Below, piece after piece: positions 8,950-18,137 of a stretch of 64,000 bases of DNA (its first letter is position 1; each line of letters opens with the position of its first letter). A program made the position numbers and the translations under genes. The stretch spans positions 169,001-233,000 of the forward strand of contig NZ_VSSS01000041.1 of NCBI RefSeq assembly GCF_008123425.1, given 5' to 3'. The notes beneath the pieces were generated by a model. It was not told the DNA's origin, did no database searches, and saw only the letters and a program-made list of their open reading frames with translations. Source of the stretch: Bradyrhizobium rifense. Its GTDB lineage: Bacteria; Pseudomonadota; Alphaproteobacteria; Rhizobiales; Xanthobacteraceae.

Positions 8950-10734
8950 ATGGAACATTTAATTGCGAACAGCGCCATTGTGAGGGCTCTTCGCGATCGC
9001 TTTTTTGCGCTCGGCCGTTCGAAAGATGCCAACAGAAGGTTGGAAATGCCCGAGATAAACCCAGTCGAATGGAATGTCGAAGAGTTCAGGCGTCTGCTTG
9101 ACGAACCCTTCAAGATGATTGGGGGGGCATCGCCTGACGATATGCTCGACCAGGTTCCAAATGATCGCCAGCGAATCCTTATCGCGACAGATGAGTTGAC
9201 GACAAAAGAATGTCTGCGTCCGGCAGAACTCGGCGAAGAGCCACCAGGTGCGACGGAGAACGATCCAAACTGTGGTCCGTCGATCAGTGAAACCCAGTTG
9301 GCGACTGAAATGGGCCAGGCGTCGGTAACAAAATCGATCTCACACCAGTTGGATTCCGACGCGCCGGTCAACAATGCGAAGGCTGTTCTTGTTCTCAGCA
9401 TCGAAATGGCTTCGCGGTCGGAAGCTGACGCTGTAATGGAACAAACGGACCCGACTCCGGGCGAAACTGCAAGCACCCCGGTTGTTGAGGTTGAGGTCGC
9501 GTTGGAAGAACGCCAGCAGCAAGTGGAGCTATCGGACAGCAGCTTGGGGGCCGATGTTCAGTTCGACGCGACCCTGCAGTGCGCGGACGAACCAAGATCG
9601 CTCGTTGGCGAGGTCAGCGGTGCTCCAGTTTCCGACGAGCGGCCGGTCACGGAGCCGGATTCACAGCTATCCCAGCCAGCGGACGACACTTCGTTTCTTG
9701 CGATGGGCTCTGACGGATCTTTGACGTCTCTTGAACAAGAACCGTCATTGGAGAACGAATCATCCAACCAATCCAGCGACGGAACTCAACTTCGCTTACC
9801 TGCTGACCCTGGATCTGAGAAAGAGCCCGCCTTCTTGAAGGCCGATCAGGTACCTGCAGCAGCGGTTTCCGATATGAACGTCGGAGGAACGGCTTGGATG
9901 GCTCGGAGCGGAGCCACCACCGAGGGGCTTACCCTTTCAGCATCCAACCCGGCTGACTTGAGCGTCGCCGATCCCGCGCCGGGTGAGGCTAGCCTAGCGA
10001 GACCAGGTGACGCCAATGCCGAGTGCACCGTGCCGACAGTACCCCCTGCAGGTGCCGCCATTGACGACTCTCCAGTATCTGAACCAGACGATGCTGGCGC
10101 CGAGGTCTCTCGTCTGATTGCAGGGCACCCAAATCCAAATCAATTCTCGACGTCCGTATTGGACGGGCCTTTGGCTCAGGAGACAGCTATTGGCGAAGGA
10201 CCAGCGACGTTTTCGGGATCGCAAGCCTATTGCGCCGCTGAAAAGGAATGCCCTCCAGCAGCTTACGCCGAAATTGAAGAGCGGTTGCCCGATGTACGTA
10301 GAGGCGAACGGCTGCAGCCAGCTTCATGCTTTACGTCCCTAGAACGGCGGGCGCCGGCTCCGATCGTGGAGAGGGCGATCGAGGCTGATGGCTCCGAGCC
10401 GCAACCTAACCGATCGGGACAAGCACCGGCTCGATTTTCTGCGGGAAACCTACGTAGCTTGGGTGACGAGAGGGGAGCTCCTATCCCAGCGACTGGCCGC
10501 AAGCTTGCTCTGCTGAAGGCTGTCGTTGAGCCAGATCTCCGAACGGCGCCCGTCGATAGAGAGCGTGCGATCGCCTTGCGATGGGCATTGAGGGATATTA
10601 GGGGCAATCGACTCGGAATATTACCCGTCGACCCGGTTACGCTTCAGACGCTTGTTGACTTGAGTTTAATCGAGATATCGGACGGGAAACCGACACTAAC
10701 AAGCAGCGGTTTCAACGTGATCGCTTCGACCTGA
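8950..10734 (+). CDS. Acidic low-complexity hypothetical protein (~594 aa)
   Basis: The protein starts with a structured segment (MEHLIANSAIVRALRDRFFALG, about 55 residues). This leads into roughly 440 residues dominated by Glu, Asp, Ser, Pro, Ala and Gln with little Lys, which looks disordered. It ends in a compact ~60-residue segment (ALRWALRDIRGNRL...LTSSGFNVIAST) that could be a small winged-helix-like fold. No signal peptide, membrane segment or known domain is seen. An in-frame TTG at 8929 is an alternative start. It is flanked by small leftward genes, and no operon is evident. The function is unknown. Confidence 0.6.
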   Translation: MEHLIANSAIVRALRDRFFALGRSKDANRRLEMPEINPVEWNVEEFRRLLDEPFKMIGGASPDDMLDQVPNDRQRILIATDELTTKECLRPAELGEEPPGATENDPNCGPSISETQLATEMGQASVTKSISHQLDSDAPVNNAKAVLVLSIEMASRSEADAVMEQTDPTPGETASTPVVEVEVALEERQQQVELSDSSLGADVQFDATLQCADEPRSLVGEVSGAPVSDERPVTEPDSQLSQPADDTSFLAMGSDGSLTSLEQEPSLENESSNQSSDGTQLRLPADPGSEKEPAFLKADQVPAAAVSDMNVGGTAWMARSGATTEGLTLSASNPADLSVADPAPGEASLARPGDANAECTVPTVPPAGAAIDDSPVSEPDDAGAEVSRLIAGHPNPNQFSTSVLDGPLAQETAIGEGPATFSGSQAYCAAEKECPPAAYAEIEERLPDVRRGERLQPASCFTSLERRAPAPIVERAIEADGSEPQPNRSGQAPARFSAGNLRSLGDERGAPIPATGRKLALLKAVVEPDLRTAPVDRERAIALRWALRDIRGNRLGILPVDPVTLQTLVDLSLIEISDGKPTLTSSGFNVIAST

Positions 10735-10904
10735 GGGGTCCCGTCGCCGATTCCGCGGCGCCAGTGAGCGCTCCGTCGGAGATGCGATCCGCTTAGGGGT
10801 TGCTTCGCTTGGTCGCGGAACCTACGTTGCCGCTTGGCTTCCAACTTATCCGGCTCTAAGTCCGCAATTCTACGGGCCGTTTTAATCAATCTCTCGTACG
10901 TCAA
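10644..10904 (-). CDS. Possible small protein overlapping the end of the acidic gene
   Basis: An 86-residue frame starts at TTG 10904. Its N-terminal half (TYERLIKTARRIADLEPDKL) is helical and protein-like; the second half overlaps the convergent acidic gene by about 90 bp and looks less natural. There is no clear ribosome-binding site. A 20-base word (10901-10920) just upstream and overlapping the start recurs in the direct repeats described elsewhere. Confidence 0.25.
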   Translation of the reverse strand: MTYERLIKTARRIADLEPDKLEAKRQRRFRDQAKQPLSGSHLRRSAHWRRGIGDGTPQVEAITLKPLLVSVGFPSDISIKLKSTSV

Positions 10905-11043
10905 GCTTAATTCGCGAGTTCATTTGCTTAAGCGGCGTGCCCCAGTATCTTGCCCGAGTGCGGCCCAGCTATGACATGACCACCGTATTGCAAAATCCCG
11001 CTTGGCCTAATTTTCCGGTAGCTCGAGTCTAGGAATTCCTTCG

Positions 11044-11259
11044 ATGGACACCTCTCTGAAGAAATCGAACGCATCAGAGGTCGCTTCGAGCCGAGAGCAG
11101 CTGGAGCTTCGTTACCGTGAAGTACGTTCTCTTCGGCAAAAGGTCTCTCAGCTCGAGATGTCATTGTACGCTGTGGCAGCGCGAATTGCGTTCCAGGGGC
11201 CCGTCAAGGTAACGACGCGTATAGTCAAAAGCAACGCCAAGATGCGGACGCTTCACTAG
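11044..11259 (+). CDS. Small coiled-coil hypothetical protein (71 aa)
   Basis: The ATG at 11044 has AGGAATT upstream at suitable spacing. The middle of the protein (LRYREVRSLRQKVSQLEMSL) forms heptad-like Leu/Val repeats and is basic. It resembles the tiny protein at 14345-14509 (shared pattern R-Y-x-E-x3-L-R-x2-V-x2-L-E-x2-L). No function is known. Confidence 0.45.
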   Translation: MDTSLKKSNASEVASSREQLELRYREVRSLRQKVSQLEMSLYAVAARIAFQGPVKVTTRIVKSNAKMRTLH

Positions 11260-11490
11260 CGTCACGGTACGCGATTAAGACGACCGCCGCATCCTTTTCT
11301 GCGCTGATTGATAAAGTGGTGCTCGCAAGCGCCCGCTCATTGTGATTGGAGAACTGCTCGCTGATACCTTGGTCTCGGCGATGCTGTGAGGTGCATCGGG
11401 GCACGGACTGTTGACGATTCGACCTGATCCAACCCGAGAAAAGATCCCGCTGGGATATCGCCTGAAACTGCGCACAACCAGCAAATCCTA

Positions 11491-12666
11491 TCACTCTGCA
11501 GCGGCCTGCGAAGCGGCGCTGGAAGCGTCGTTGGATCCACCTTTGATCTTCGTCTTCAGCTGCGACGCCGGCTTCTCGACGAAATTCCAGGAAAACATAG
11601 CAAATGCCAAAGTCAGCGGTAGCCCCAACATCAAAACGACCGATCCGTGTCTGTATTCCGTCGGAAGCAAACAGACCAATGTCTGCTGTATCGGGAATCC
11701 AAACAGATAGATTCCATAGGAATAGTCTCCGCCACGCAGAAGAGCTGGGAGGCGGACTTTGCGGGTGCCTGCAAAGATGACAAGATAGGTGAGCGCCAGT
11801 AAGCCGACGACTATGAGAGACGAGTACATAGCGGCGACGGAGGCAACGAGGAAAGCTATAACGGCGTTGCCGCCGGACATGATGAGACGATTGTTCCAAT
11901 GGAAAGCGCAGCATCCGAAGACGAATGATCCGATCAGCATCTTCCAATCTGGAACGCCGACGAAATTGTACAGTTGCCCGCCGCGGAGCATGTACAGGGC
12001 GGTCAAAAGAATCGTCGCTAGCGCAGCCAGCGTGCAAAGCTTTCTGCTAAAAATCGCCTTCGTCGCGATCATAGACGCGATGAAGAGGTAGCAAAAAAAC
12101 TCGGGCCTTAGCGTCCATAGATTGAGATTTACGGCGCCGGGCACTGGGTTTTGAAGAAATAATCCAGGTAGGAAGAATTGAACGCTTCCGATGATGTTGA
12201 GGAAATACCTTATAAATAGCGGGTCGGAGAAATATTCAGACGAAGTCTTTACCGTCAGCCAAGGGCCGAGGATGAGCGCGCTGAGTGCGATTTCGACGAT
12301 CAGTGCAGGCAAGATCCTTAGCGCGCGGAACAAGAGAAAGATCGAAACACCTCGCGTGCGGACGGCGCTGCCGGTGACAAGATAGCCGCTAACTATGAAA
12401 AACATCGGCAGCACGGGCTTCACAAACACCCCGTGAATTGGGTCAGAGGCGAACGCTTCGGCAGCGTCAGGGCCATCGCAAATAAACATGGCGTGGAAGG
12501 TGAAAACCCACACCGAAAGCAGCAATCGGAGCGCATCAAAGCCAGGGCCTGCACCCCCGTTGATCCTTAAAATATCAGCCGCCGTTAAGGGACGCGCCTG
12601 GCCTTCCGATCGATCCTGGAACATCTCGGTCAAAACTGATGAAATAAAATGTGGCCATTCAGCCAA
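11491..12666 (-). CDS. Acyltransferase-3 family membrane protein (OafA/YrhL type)
   Basis: The 391-residue polytopic protein has about ten hydrophobic helices. The family opening is present as GFDALRLLLSVWVFTFHAMF, with the FHA histidine in the expected place. The mid-region R-x-L-R-I-L-P-A-L arginine motif is also seen (RALRILPALIVE). Such enzymes transfer acetyl or other acyl groups to sugars of O-antigen, exopolysaccharide or Nod-factor-like glycans. The substrate cannot be read from the sequence. It is an isolated gene, leftward, 1.6 kb before a divergent small membrane protein and an oxygenase-like gene. Confidence 0.85.
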   Translation of the reverse strand: MAEWPHFISSVLTEMFQDRSEGQARPLTAADILRINGGAGPGFDALRLLLSVWVFTFHAMFICDGPDAAEAFASDPIHGVFVKPVLPMFFIVSGYLVTGSAVRTRGVSIFLLFRALRILPALIVEIALSALILGPWLTVKTSSEYFSDPLFIRYFLNIIGSVQFFLPGLFLQNPVPGAVNLNLWTLRPEFFCYLFIASMIATKAIFSRKLCTLAALATILLTALYMLRGGQLYNFVGVPDWKMLIGSFVFGCCAFHWNNRLIMSGGNAVIAFLVASVAAMYSSLIVVGLLALTYLVIFAGTRKVRLPALLRGGDYSYGIYLFGFPIQQTLVCLLPTEYRHGSVVLMLGLPLTLAFAMFSWNFVEKPASQLKTKIKGGSNDASSAASQAAAE

Positions 12667-12870
12667 TTGAAATAATACATCCGTCTGATGTTAGAAGCGA
12701 GCAGCTATTATTCTTGGTTCCCGCTTGCGAAATTCGTCTTGCCCTGATGCTTGACCAGGTTTGTCGGCTTTGCCTAGTCTATGTTCGGCTTGTTGGGAGC
12801 AGCGACATGCTTCCCTGAACCTAACGTCTTGGTCAAGCGACTAATTCGTACGGGCGAACAGACGGCGTAA

Positions 12871-13041
12871 ATGGACAGCGTAACGAGTCATATGTCCCAA
12901 GTTGCACAGGTATACAAGCGCAGCAGACGCACGTTCGCAGTGAAAATTGCTTGGATGGTGCTGTGCTCAATCTCGATGGCGGGATGGACGATGGCACTCC
13001 TTTGGGGCGCGGTGCGTCTGGCGCAATGGCTAGTGGTCTAG
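12871..13041 (+). CDS. Small single-pass membrane protein (56 aa)
   Basis: The frame runs from ATG 12871 to TAG 13039-13041. A basic N-terminus (YKRSRR) is followed by one ~30-residue hydrophobic helix (IAWMVLCSISMAGWTMALLWG) and a short tail, which suggests N-in topology. No strong ribosome-binding site is seen upstream, and no family is recognised. It faces the convergent JmjC-like gene 42 bp away. Confidence 0.45.
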   Translation: MDSVTSHMSQVAQVYKRSRRTFAVKIAWMVLCSISMAGWTMALLWGAVRLAQWLVV

Positions 13042-13083
13042 CCTAACGCATAGATCTCTGTTCGTCGGGGCACCTGTCCGCGA

Positions 13084-14061
13084 TCACCGAGTTGATCGCA
13101 TCACGACCCTTTTTGCCAGGCGGTAGGGCGCACGCAATCTGTCAAGCCCAGAGAAAACGGCATCTCTATAATTCTTCGGGCGCGACGTGCCGACGAATTC
13201 GATCGCGCGGGCTTTGACAGTGTCTCCCGTGACTGATCGCCCGGGAGGAGAAGGGCGCAGCCCAATCCTCCTCATGAGCGCGTTGACCTGATAGACGTGA
13301 GCCCTTCTGTCCAGCTCACGCATGCAAAAGTTTATGCTGACGCTGATGGAAACGTTCGCTCCATTCTTCACCCAGTGTGGCGCCAACGAAGGGTGGTGTA
13401 CGGCCACCCCCGGAGTAAGGCGAAACTGTCTTCCACGACCTCGCAAATGTTCCCGGTAGAGGGCACCATTCAGATCGCCAAGATAGAACCTCTCAATCTC
13501 GCGATCTGGAAGAAGCTCTCGATCGTTTGGGTCATAGAGCCAGACGTCCTTCTCTCCCGCGATTTGACAAAGGAAGTTCGCTTCGTGGTCAATGTGGTAG
13601 GGAGTCACAATATTGGGCGAAGCAAGAAAGACCGTCATTTGGGCCCAAGTGATGCGCGGGACGACCCGCTGACCAAGCAAGTCTTCCACGTCTCGCAATG
13701 CCTGCTGCAATACCTCTTCGTAGTTCGCATTGAGCGCATTGATGTTGCTGATCTTGACGTAGCTGCCAGAATGGGACAGGTCACGAATGGCTCCGGAAAT
13801 GCTGCTCTTTTCCGCGATTTCCGAGAATCTCGCGTCAGTCCTGGTCTGGCCCATCGAGACCGAGACCAGGTTCAACTTGCCGAGCTTCGCCCAGGAGTCG
13901 GCTGCATCTTCCAATACTTCGAGCGAGAACAGTGAATTCTCGGCGAGATCATGTTCGAGCGAGAATGCCCTTCTACCGAAATTGCACTGAAATTCCGCGG
14001 AGTCTGCGCGCAACGCTGCATGCCCGTTGATGTCAACCTGGCGGGAATTTAAAACCCCCAT
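13084..14061 (-). CDS. JmjC/cupin-like Fe(II)/2-oxoglutarate oxygenase-type protein
   Basis: The 325-residue protein contains a double-stranded beta-helix pattern: YHIDHEANFLCQIAGEKDVWLYDP gives His156-x-Asp158, and the distal His229 lies in LAPHWVKNG. Together they form the 2-His-1-carboxylate facial triad of JmjC/transglutaminase-like hydroxylases. The N-terminal ~100 residues are less conserved and may form a substrate-binding cap. The C-terminus is basic. The upstream 280 bp is AT-rich and probably holds its promoter. It could hydroxylate a protein side chain or a small molecule; the target is unknown. Confidence 0.7.
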   Translation of the reverse strand: MGVLNSRQVDINGHAALRADSAEFQCNFGRRAFSLEHDLAENSLFSLEVLEDAADSWAKLGKLNLVSVSMGQTRTDARFSEIAEKSSISGAIRDLSHSGSYVKISNINALNANYEEVLQQALRDVEDLLGQRVVPRITWAQMTVFLASPNIVTPYHIDHEANFLCQIAGEKDVWLYDPNDRELLPDREIERFYLGDLNGALYREHLRGRGRQFRLTPGVAVHHPSLAPHWVKNGANVSISVSINFCMRELDRRAHVYQVNALMRRIGLRPSPPGRSVTGDTVKARAIEFVGTSRPKNYRDAVFSGLDRLRAPYRLAKRVVMRSTR

Positions 14062-14344
14062 GGCAATACCTCGACTGAGTTAATAAACGTCAATCCGGCA
14101 GGTGTGGCGGCCGTTAAAGGCCGATAAAATATTGGTCATTTAATTGTTGATTAACTGAATTATAGCAGATAGCTTAATTGCTGGAATAGTTAATTTGTTT
14201 CTAGGTGTTTCTGATCGATGCGTGCGACTCATGCATCACTAGCCGTTGTCCAGGTTGTAAACTGTGAAACTTGACCTGACGCCTCGGTGATCTGCAATTC
14301 ACGTTGGTGAGATCCGGAAATGCGGTTCAAGCAGTCGAAACTTG

Positions 14345-14509
14345 ATGCCTGGTGACCTCGATCGTCGATATCTGGAATTGAAGCGCCTGCGAAAAGTAGT
14401 TGCCGATCTAGAGCTCCGACTTTCCTCGCGGCGTGCCTTGGAGTCACGAGAAAAGGACGAAGCTGGGCAAAAAGAAATAGTTGGATCGACGAAGAAGCAA
14501 GAGGAGTAG
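14345..14509 (+). CDS. Tiny coiled-coil hypothetical protein (54 aa)
   Basis: ATG 14345 to TAG 14507-14509. The peptide is highly charged and helical, with LDRRYLELKRLRKVVADLEL followed by a Lys/Glu-rich tail (KQEE). Its core pattern matches the 71-residue protein at 11044-11259, suggesting a small paralogous family. No clear ribosome-binding site is visible, and an in-frame TTG lies directly before the ATG. Confidence 0.4.
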   Translation: MPGDLDRRYLELKRLRKVVADLELRLSSRRALESREKDEAGQKEIVGSTKKQEE

Positions 14510-15498
14510 AGTCGACGGTCGAAGAGCGGCACAGTTGGAGCCGCTCTTCCAATCGTGGCGAGCTAACCGGATTATCCTCTCTGCCTTGATCACCCGTCAA
14601 CGGATCCTGCGGAGACTGACGAACTCGCAGAAGTTTCTAGGGTTCTAATAATTGGTACCGCCTTCAATAGCTCGCCGGGGGTGCTCCAGGTCGAGGCTGG
14701 CGAAACCCAGCGCAGCCACGCTGCAGTAGAAGACCGGCGCGATCGGCAAATTGCGAGGAATCTGTTCGGTCGCCATGCCGCGACCGGGAAGTAGACCTCG
14801 GATGGCTTTGAGATAGAAGTTACATCTCGCTTGACTTGTCAGTCGTGAGGTTGCCCGGAATAGCGGGTCTAGCAAGCCGAGCATTGAGGAAATGGCATGC
14901 CGCCTGACGGGGTAAGTCGTCATTGCCCTGGCCGTTGCTGTTGACGGAGGGAACGTCACGCCTTGCCGTGAAGACTGAAGATGGGGTGAATACTCGGTGA
15001 GACCCACTAGGGGCCGATCTCGTCGAACCCTGAGCGTGGGGTCTTGTGAGGGCGATCAATTCATGTGATCAGCGAGGTTTATTATCGCATTCCGCGCATA
15101 AACTATCCGCGCGCGCGTCAGGCGTAGTATTCTCCAAGGCATTGAATCTTATTATCGTGGTGATTGCCGTGTGGTGATCGATATCGTCGTGTACCACGCT
15201 GTGTGTGCAATGGGACCGGGCGGCGGGAGTGGATCGACAGGATGCAATCGCCAGGATGGCTTTGAGATCGATCCTCCGTCGCGCACATATTGCCCGCACG
15301 AGTGGATCGGTTCTGGCGGCTAAGTCGGTATCAATCTAGCCAAGCACCAATCGCAACACCTGGGTCAATGATTCCGTTATTGCTCGAGAGCGCGCCGGGC
15401 GGCCGTGTTCTTTAGGGTGGTTACGTAGGAACGGTTTTGTGCACGAGATGGGCATTGCCGGGGGCCGCCAGCCTGCGTTTCAGGGAGAGGTGAGAGGT
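14510..15498. other. About 1 kb without a convincing gene
   Basis: Only short open frames with poor starts are present. One leftward frame ends in a plausible-looking segment (IPRNLPIAPVFYCSVAALG, near 14650-14780) and another near 15069-15299 carries His/Cys pairs faintly like a degraded HNH motif. Neither has a ribosome-binding site, and neither is called. The region may be decayed mobile DNA. Confidence 0.5.
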
Positions 15499-16083
15499 AT
15501 GTCATGCTCGCCAGGCAAGATCGCAGTTTTCATCGACGGGCCTGATCTGTGCGCCGCTGCGAAGAGTCTGAAGTTAGATATTGATTACATGCGCTTGTTA
15601 AGGGAATTTCAAAGCCGTGGGACCCTTCTGCGCGCATTTTACTATACCGCCGTGGCTGAGGATCAAGAATACTCGTCGATGCGTCCTTTGATCGATTGGC
15701 TAGCATATAACGGGTATAAAGTAGTGACCAAACCAACGAAGGAGTACATTGACGCTACGGGCCGCCGCAAGGTCAAAGGCAATATGGACGTTGAGCTTGC
15801 GGTAGATGTTATGGAAATCGCCGAATTCGTCGATCAGTTGGTGCTGTTCTCCGGCGATGGCGGCTTCCGTCCCCTTGTCGAAGCCGTGCAGCGCCGCGGC
15901 GTGAGGGTGACGGTCATTTCAACCGCAGTAAGCGTACCCCCAATGATTGCCGACGAGTTGCGCCGCCAGGCCAACGTCTTTACCGATCTCGTCGAACTGC
16001 GATCTAAGCTCGGCCGCGATCCATCTGAGCGCGTGGTTAGGAGGGCAGAGGTGTGGCGGCGGCCCGCCCGCTCGAGGGAATGA
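15499..16083 (+). CDS. NYN-domain (LabA/DUF88-like) putative RNase
   Basis: From ATG 15499 (preceded by GGGAGAGGTGAGAGGT) the 194-residue product is a complete NYN/PIN-like domain. It has KIAVFIDGPDL with the first metal-binding Asp, KGNMDVELAVD with the second acidic cluster, and LFSGDGGFRPLVEAVQRRG with the third, followed by VTVIS. Family members are Mg-dependent ribonucleases or RNA-binding proteins. The GPD in place of the common G-A/D-N is a small departure. An upstream in-frame GTG at 15439 is less likely. Confidence 0.85.
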   Translation: MSCSPGKIAVFIDGPDLCAAAKSLKLDIDYMRLLREFQSRGTLLRAFYYTAVAEDQEYSSMRPLIDWLAYNGYKVVTKPTKEYIDATGRRKVKGNMDVELAVDVMEIAEFVDQLVLFSGDGGFRPLVEAVQRRGVRVTVISTAVSVPPMIADELRRQANVFTDLVELRSKLGRDPSERVVRRAEVWRRPARSRE

Positions 16084-16229
16084 CCTCTGATTTACTGGAT
16101 CGGTCAACAAGCGCGGCGACAGACATTCGTGGACTTAGCTGAAAGCAGTTGTCGGTGGCTTGGCCAAAGGGGGCGACCGCGGGCGCGTAAGCGGGTGATG
16201 TGCAAAGAGATCTTGTGCGCGCGAAGATT

Positions 16230-16305
16230 TGGTGCCGGTTGAAGAGACTTGAACTCCCGACCTCCGCCGTACGATGGCGGCGCTCTAACCCTGAGCTAAA
16301 CCGGC
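16230..16305 (-). tRNA. Degenerate tRNA-Thr-like gene (anticodon CGT), possible pseudo-tRNA
   Basis: Read leftward, the seven-base acceptor arms GCCGGTT/AACCGGC pair perfectly. There is a D-arm (GCTC/GAGC), an anticodon arm (CCGCC/GGCGG) with loop ATCGTAC giving anticodon CGT, and a T-loop TTCAAGT, followed by encoded ACCA. Two defects are visible. The D-loop AGGGTTA lacks the usual G18G19 pair, and there is one extra base between T-stem and acceptor (six bases where five are normal). Confidence 0.6.
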
Positions 16306-16565
16306 AATTGGTGGAACGAAATTAGCGCGATCTAACGAGCCGCGCACATAGCTAAATGGAAAGATGTTTAATAATCGCAGAGACTGGCTCTCTTAAGGTC
16401 CTTCTGCGGGATCGATCGCGGATCGTGACCCTCCTGGCTACTGATGGTACAGCGCGGCCCGATGTGAGTGGGCCTGAGCGGTCGGGTAGGAATGGTTGAC
16501 GCTGCATGCCGTCCATCGCAAACGAACTATCAGAGAGAGATGCGACAATGGGGAAATGCATCGCC

Positions 16566-16916
16566 CTAGGAGAGCTGCGAAGCGCTTCGGCCGAGGGTTT
16601 GGTAAAGCCGAATGCAACTACCTCCGACTAGCGCGCCTGCGATTTTTTCAACGGCATCGAACAGATGCCCGTGCCGATCGGGGGTTAGGTGCTGCAACAA
16701 TTCCAGGGAAATGGCTGCTATGGGAACCAGCACTATAACATGGATGAAGCGTTGAGGGTAAGCAGCCACAAAAAATGCGCATAGTGCACAATAAGCCGCG
16801 AAACGTTCGATGACGACATGACCCGTCTGTGGGCGAAGCCCGATGGGAGATAATGTCGCAAGGACAATTGACGCGAATATGCCCCAAGCGGCAACACGGA
16901 TCAGGTTTCGTAGCAT
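16566..16916 (-). CDS. VanZ-like small membrane protein
   Basis: The 116-residue protein has about four hydrophobic segments. The VanZ-family signatures are TLSPIGLRP after the first helix, a conserved E-R-F-A-A-Y-C segment, LELLQHLTPDRHG in the third quarter, and a D-A-x-x-K-x-x-G-A near the end. VanZ-like proteins are inner-membrane proteins of uncertain role, linked to teicoplanin resistance in one lineage. It is a single gene with AT-rich flanks. Confidence 0.75.
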   Translation of the reverse strand: MLRNLIRVAAWGIFASIVLATLSPIGLRPQTGHVVIERFAAYCALCAFFVAAYPQRFIHVIVLVPIAAISLELLQHLTPDRHGHLFDAVEKIAGALVGGSCIRLYQTLGRSASQLS

Positions 16917-17168
16917 TGTCTACACACGGAGAGAAACTGCCTGACTAAGCTCCTGGTTGGAGCCAGATCCATCGAACTAAACAAAAATGCGAGCTGTGCG
17001 AACTTCGACTGAGCGGGCAAGGGTCCGCAAAGTTTTGTCTCGAAATAATAACTTGCTAGTATATCACTGCGATCAAATTAAACATCGGCGCCGAGGAATG
17101 CAATAGAACGGCTGGATCCTCACAAAAGCGTCGATCTCCGGGGGCCGCCCGGCGACTGCGCTGAACTG

Positions 17169-17390
17169 TTATTTCGCAGGAATGACGGTCCTCTGGAGCA
17201 GCGCGATTTGTCGGGTGATCTTCTTTGCGAGCTCGGAGCGTTCTTGCTTTAAGGTCAATTCTTGGTCGGAGATATTGTGGCCATCCCGCTCGAGAACCCC
17301 GATTAAGATTGCCTGATCTTTAATATGTTGTCGATGCTTCGTTATTTCTCGGTCCAGGATGGCCAATTCACGATCAACTTCGCCTTCCAT
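17169..17390 (-). CDS. Small coiled-coil hypothetical protein (73 aa)
   Basis: The ATG at 17390 is preceded by AAGGA with seven bases of spacing. The protein is nearly all helical and charged (VDRELAILDREITKHRQHI, then an Arg/Glu/Leu-rich second half) with heptad spacing, suggesting a coiled coil. No family is recognised. Confidence 0.6.
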   Translation of the reverse strand: MEGEVDRELAILDREITKHRQHIKDQAILIGVLERDGHNISDQELTLKQERSELAKKITRQIALLQRTVIPAK

Positions 17391-18137
17391 CGCAAAATCC
17401 TTTGTCCTAAAGGCAAATAGTTATCCGAGCGGGCGTTACTCAATCCTTACAGGGTGGCACCCATGGATTGCCATTCAGGGAAGCTCGTTCTCTAGGCTCT
17501 GCGAGCCGTGCGCTGGGCGTCTAAGCTCTGATGGCCGATTGGAGACCGGTTGCCGCGATTTTGGGGTAACGAGGGTAATATCCTAACCTGGGTCATTCGA
17601 TTAAGGATCTTGGAATTTTGGCTAGGCGCATTCGGGCGCACCATGTGTTCCACATCGGGAATATTTGCTGATCCTGGCCAGCGTCAATTGTCTTGATTCG
17701 AGTTATCCCGAGTTCCAAAAAGGAAGCCCGAAGTGGCGAGTTCGGCTTTGTTGGGCTCTCGATCTAGCGTGCCGTCGCCTTGCGACCGGCCTTGCGCATT
17801 CGCGAAGCAAAAGCGCCGCCCGCTTAAATGTGGCGCGGGCGACGGCTTTCCAGCCCCGGCGGGTGTGGCGCAAAACTCCGGTGAGGTTGATCGGGCACGA
17901 GTTGTGCCAAGATTTTATGTCGTGTCGTAACAGAAGCGCCGCCCTTAGTTCACTTCGCGCCGCTGGGGAGAAGGGCATAGGCCGCTTTGGGCGGTTGATT
18001 TCAAGAATCACCGAAGCAACGCTTCGGCCATGCACGCAGCAATCGGGCGAGGGGGCAGATCCAGCCCGCGCCGGCCTGTGGTAGCAGCGCTTTACCGTAA
18101 ACCTATCCCCCTAAGAACGGGAAGATGGACCAACAGC
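17391..18137. other. About 750 bp without a convincing gene
   Basis: Open frames here are short, overlap on both strands and have compositions unlike their neighbours. AGCGCCGCC-type words recur near 17812 and 17936. I see no tRNA, clear hairpin or mobile-element end. Confidence 0.5.

Noticed and set aside
14645..15007. Leftward 120-aa frame
   Set aside because: Only its last ~45 residues look protein-like and there is no ribosome-binding site.
15069..15299. Leftward frame with His/Cys pairs (VVHDDIDHH and LCAECDNKPR) resembling an HNH nuclease
   Set aside because: Motif spacing is poor, no start signal, surrounding sequence looks decayed; at most a remnant.
17665..18084. Rightward 139-aa frame
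   Set aside because: Opposite strand also open; Arg/Ser-rich with no start signal, typical of chance.
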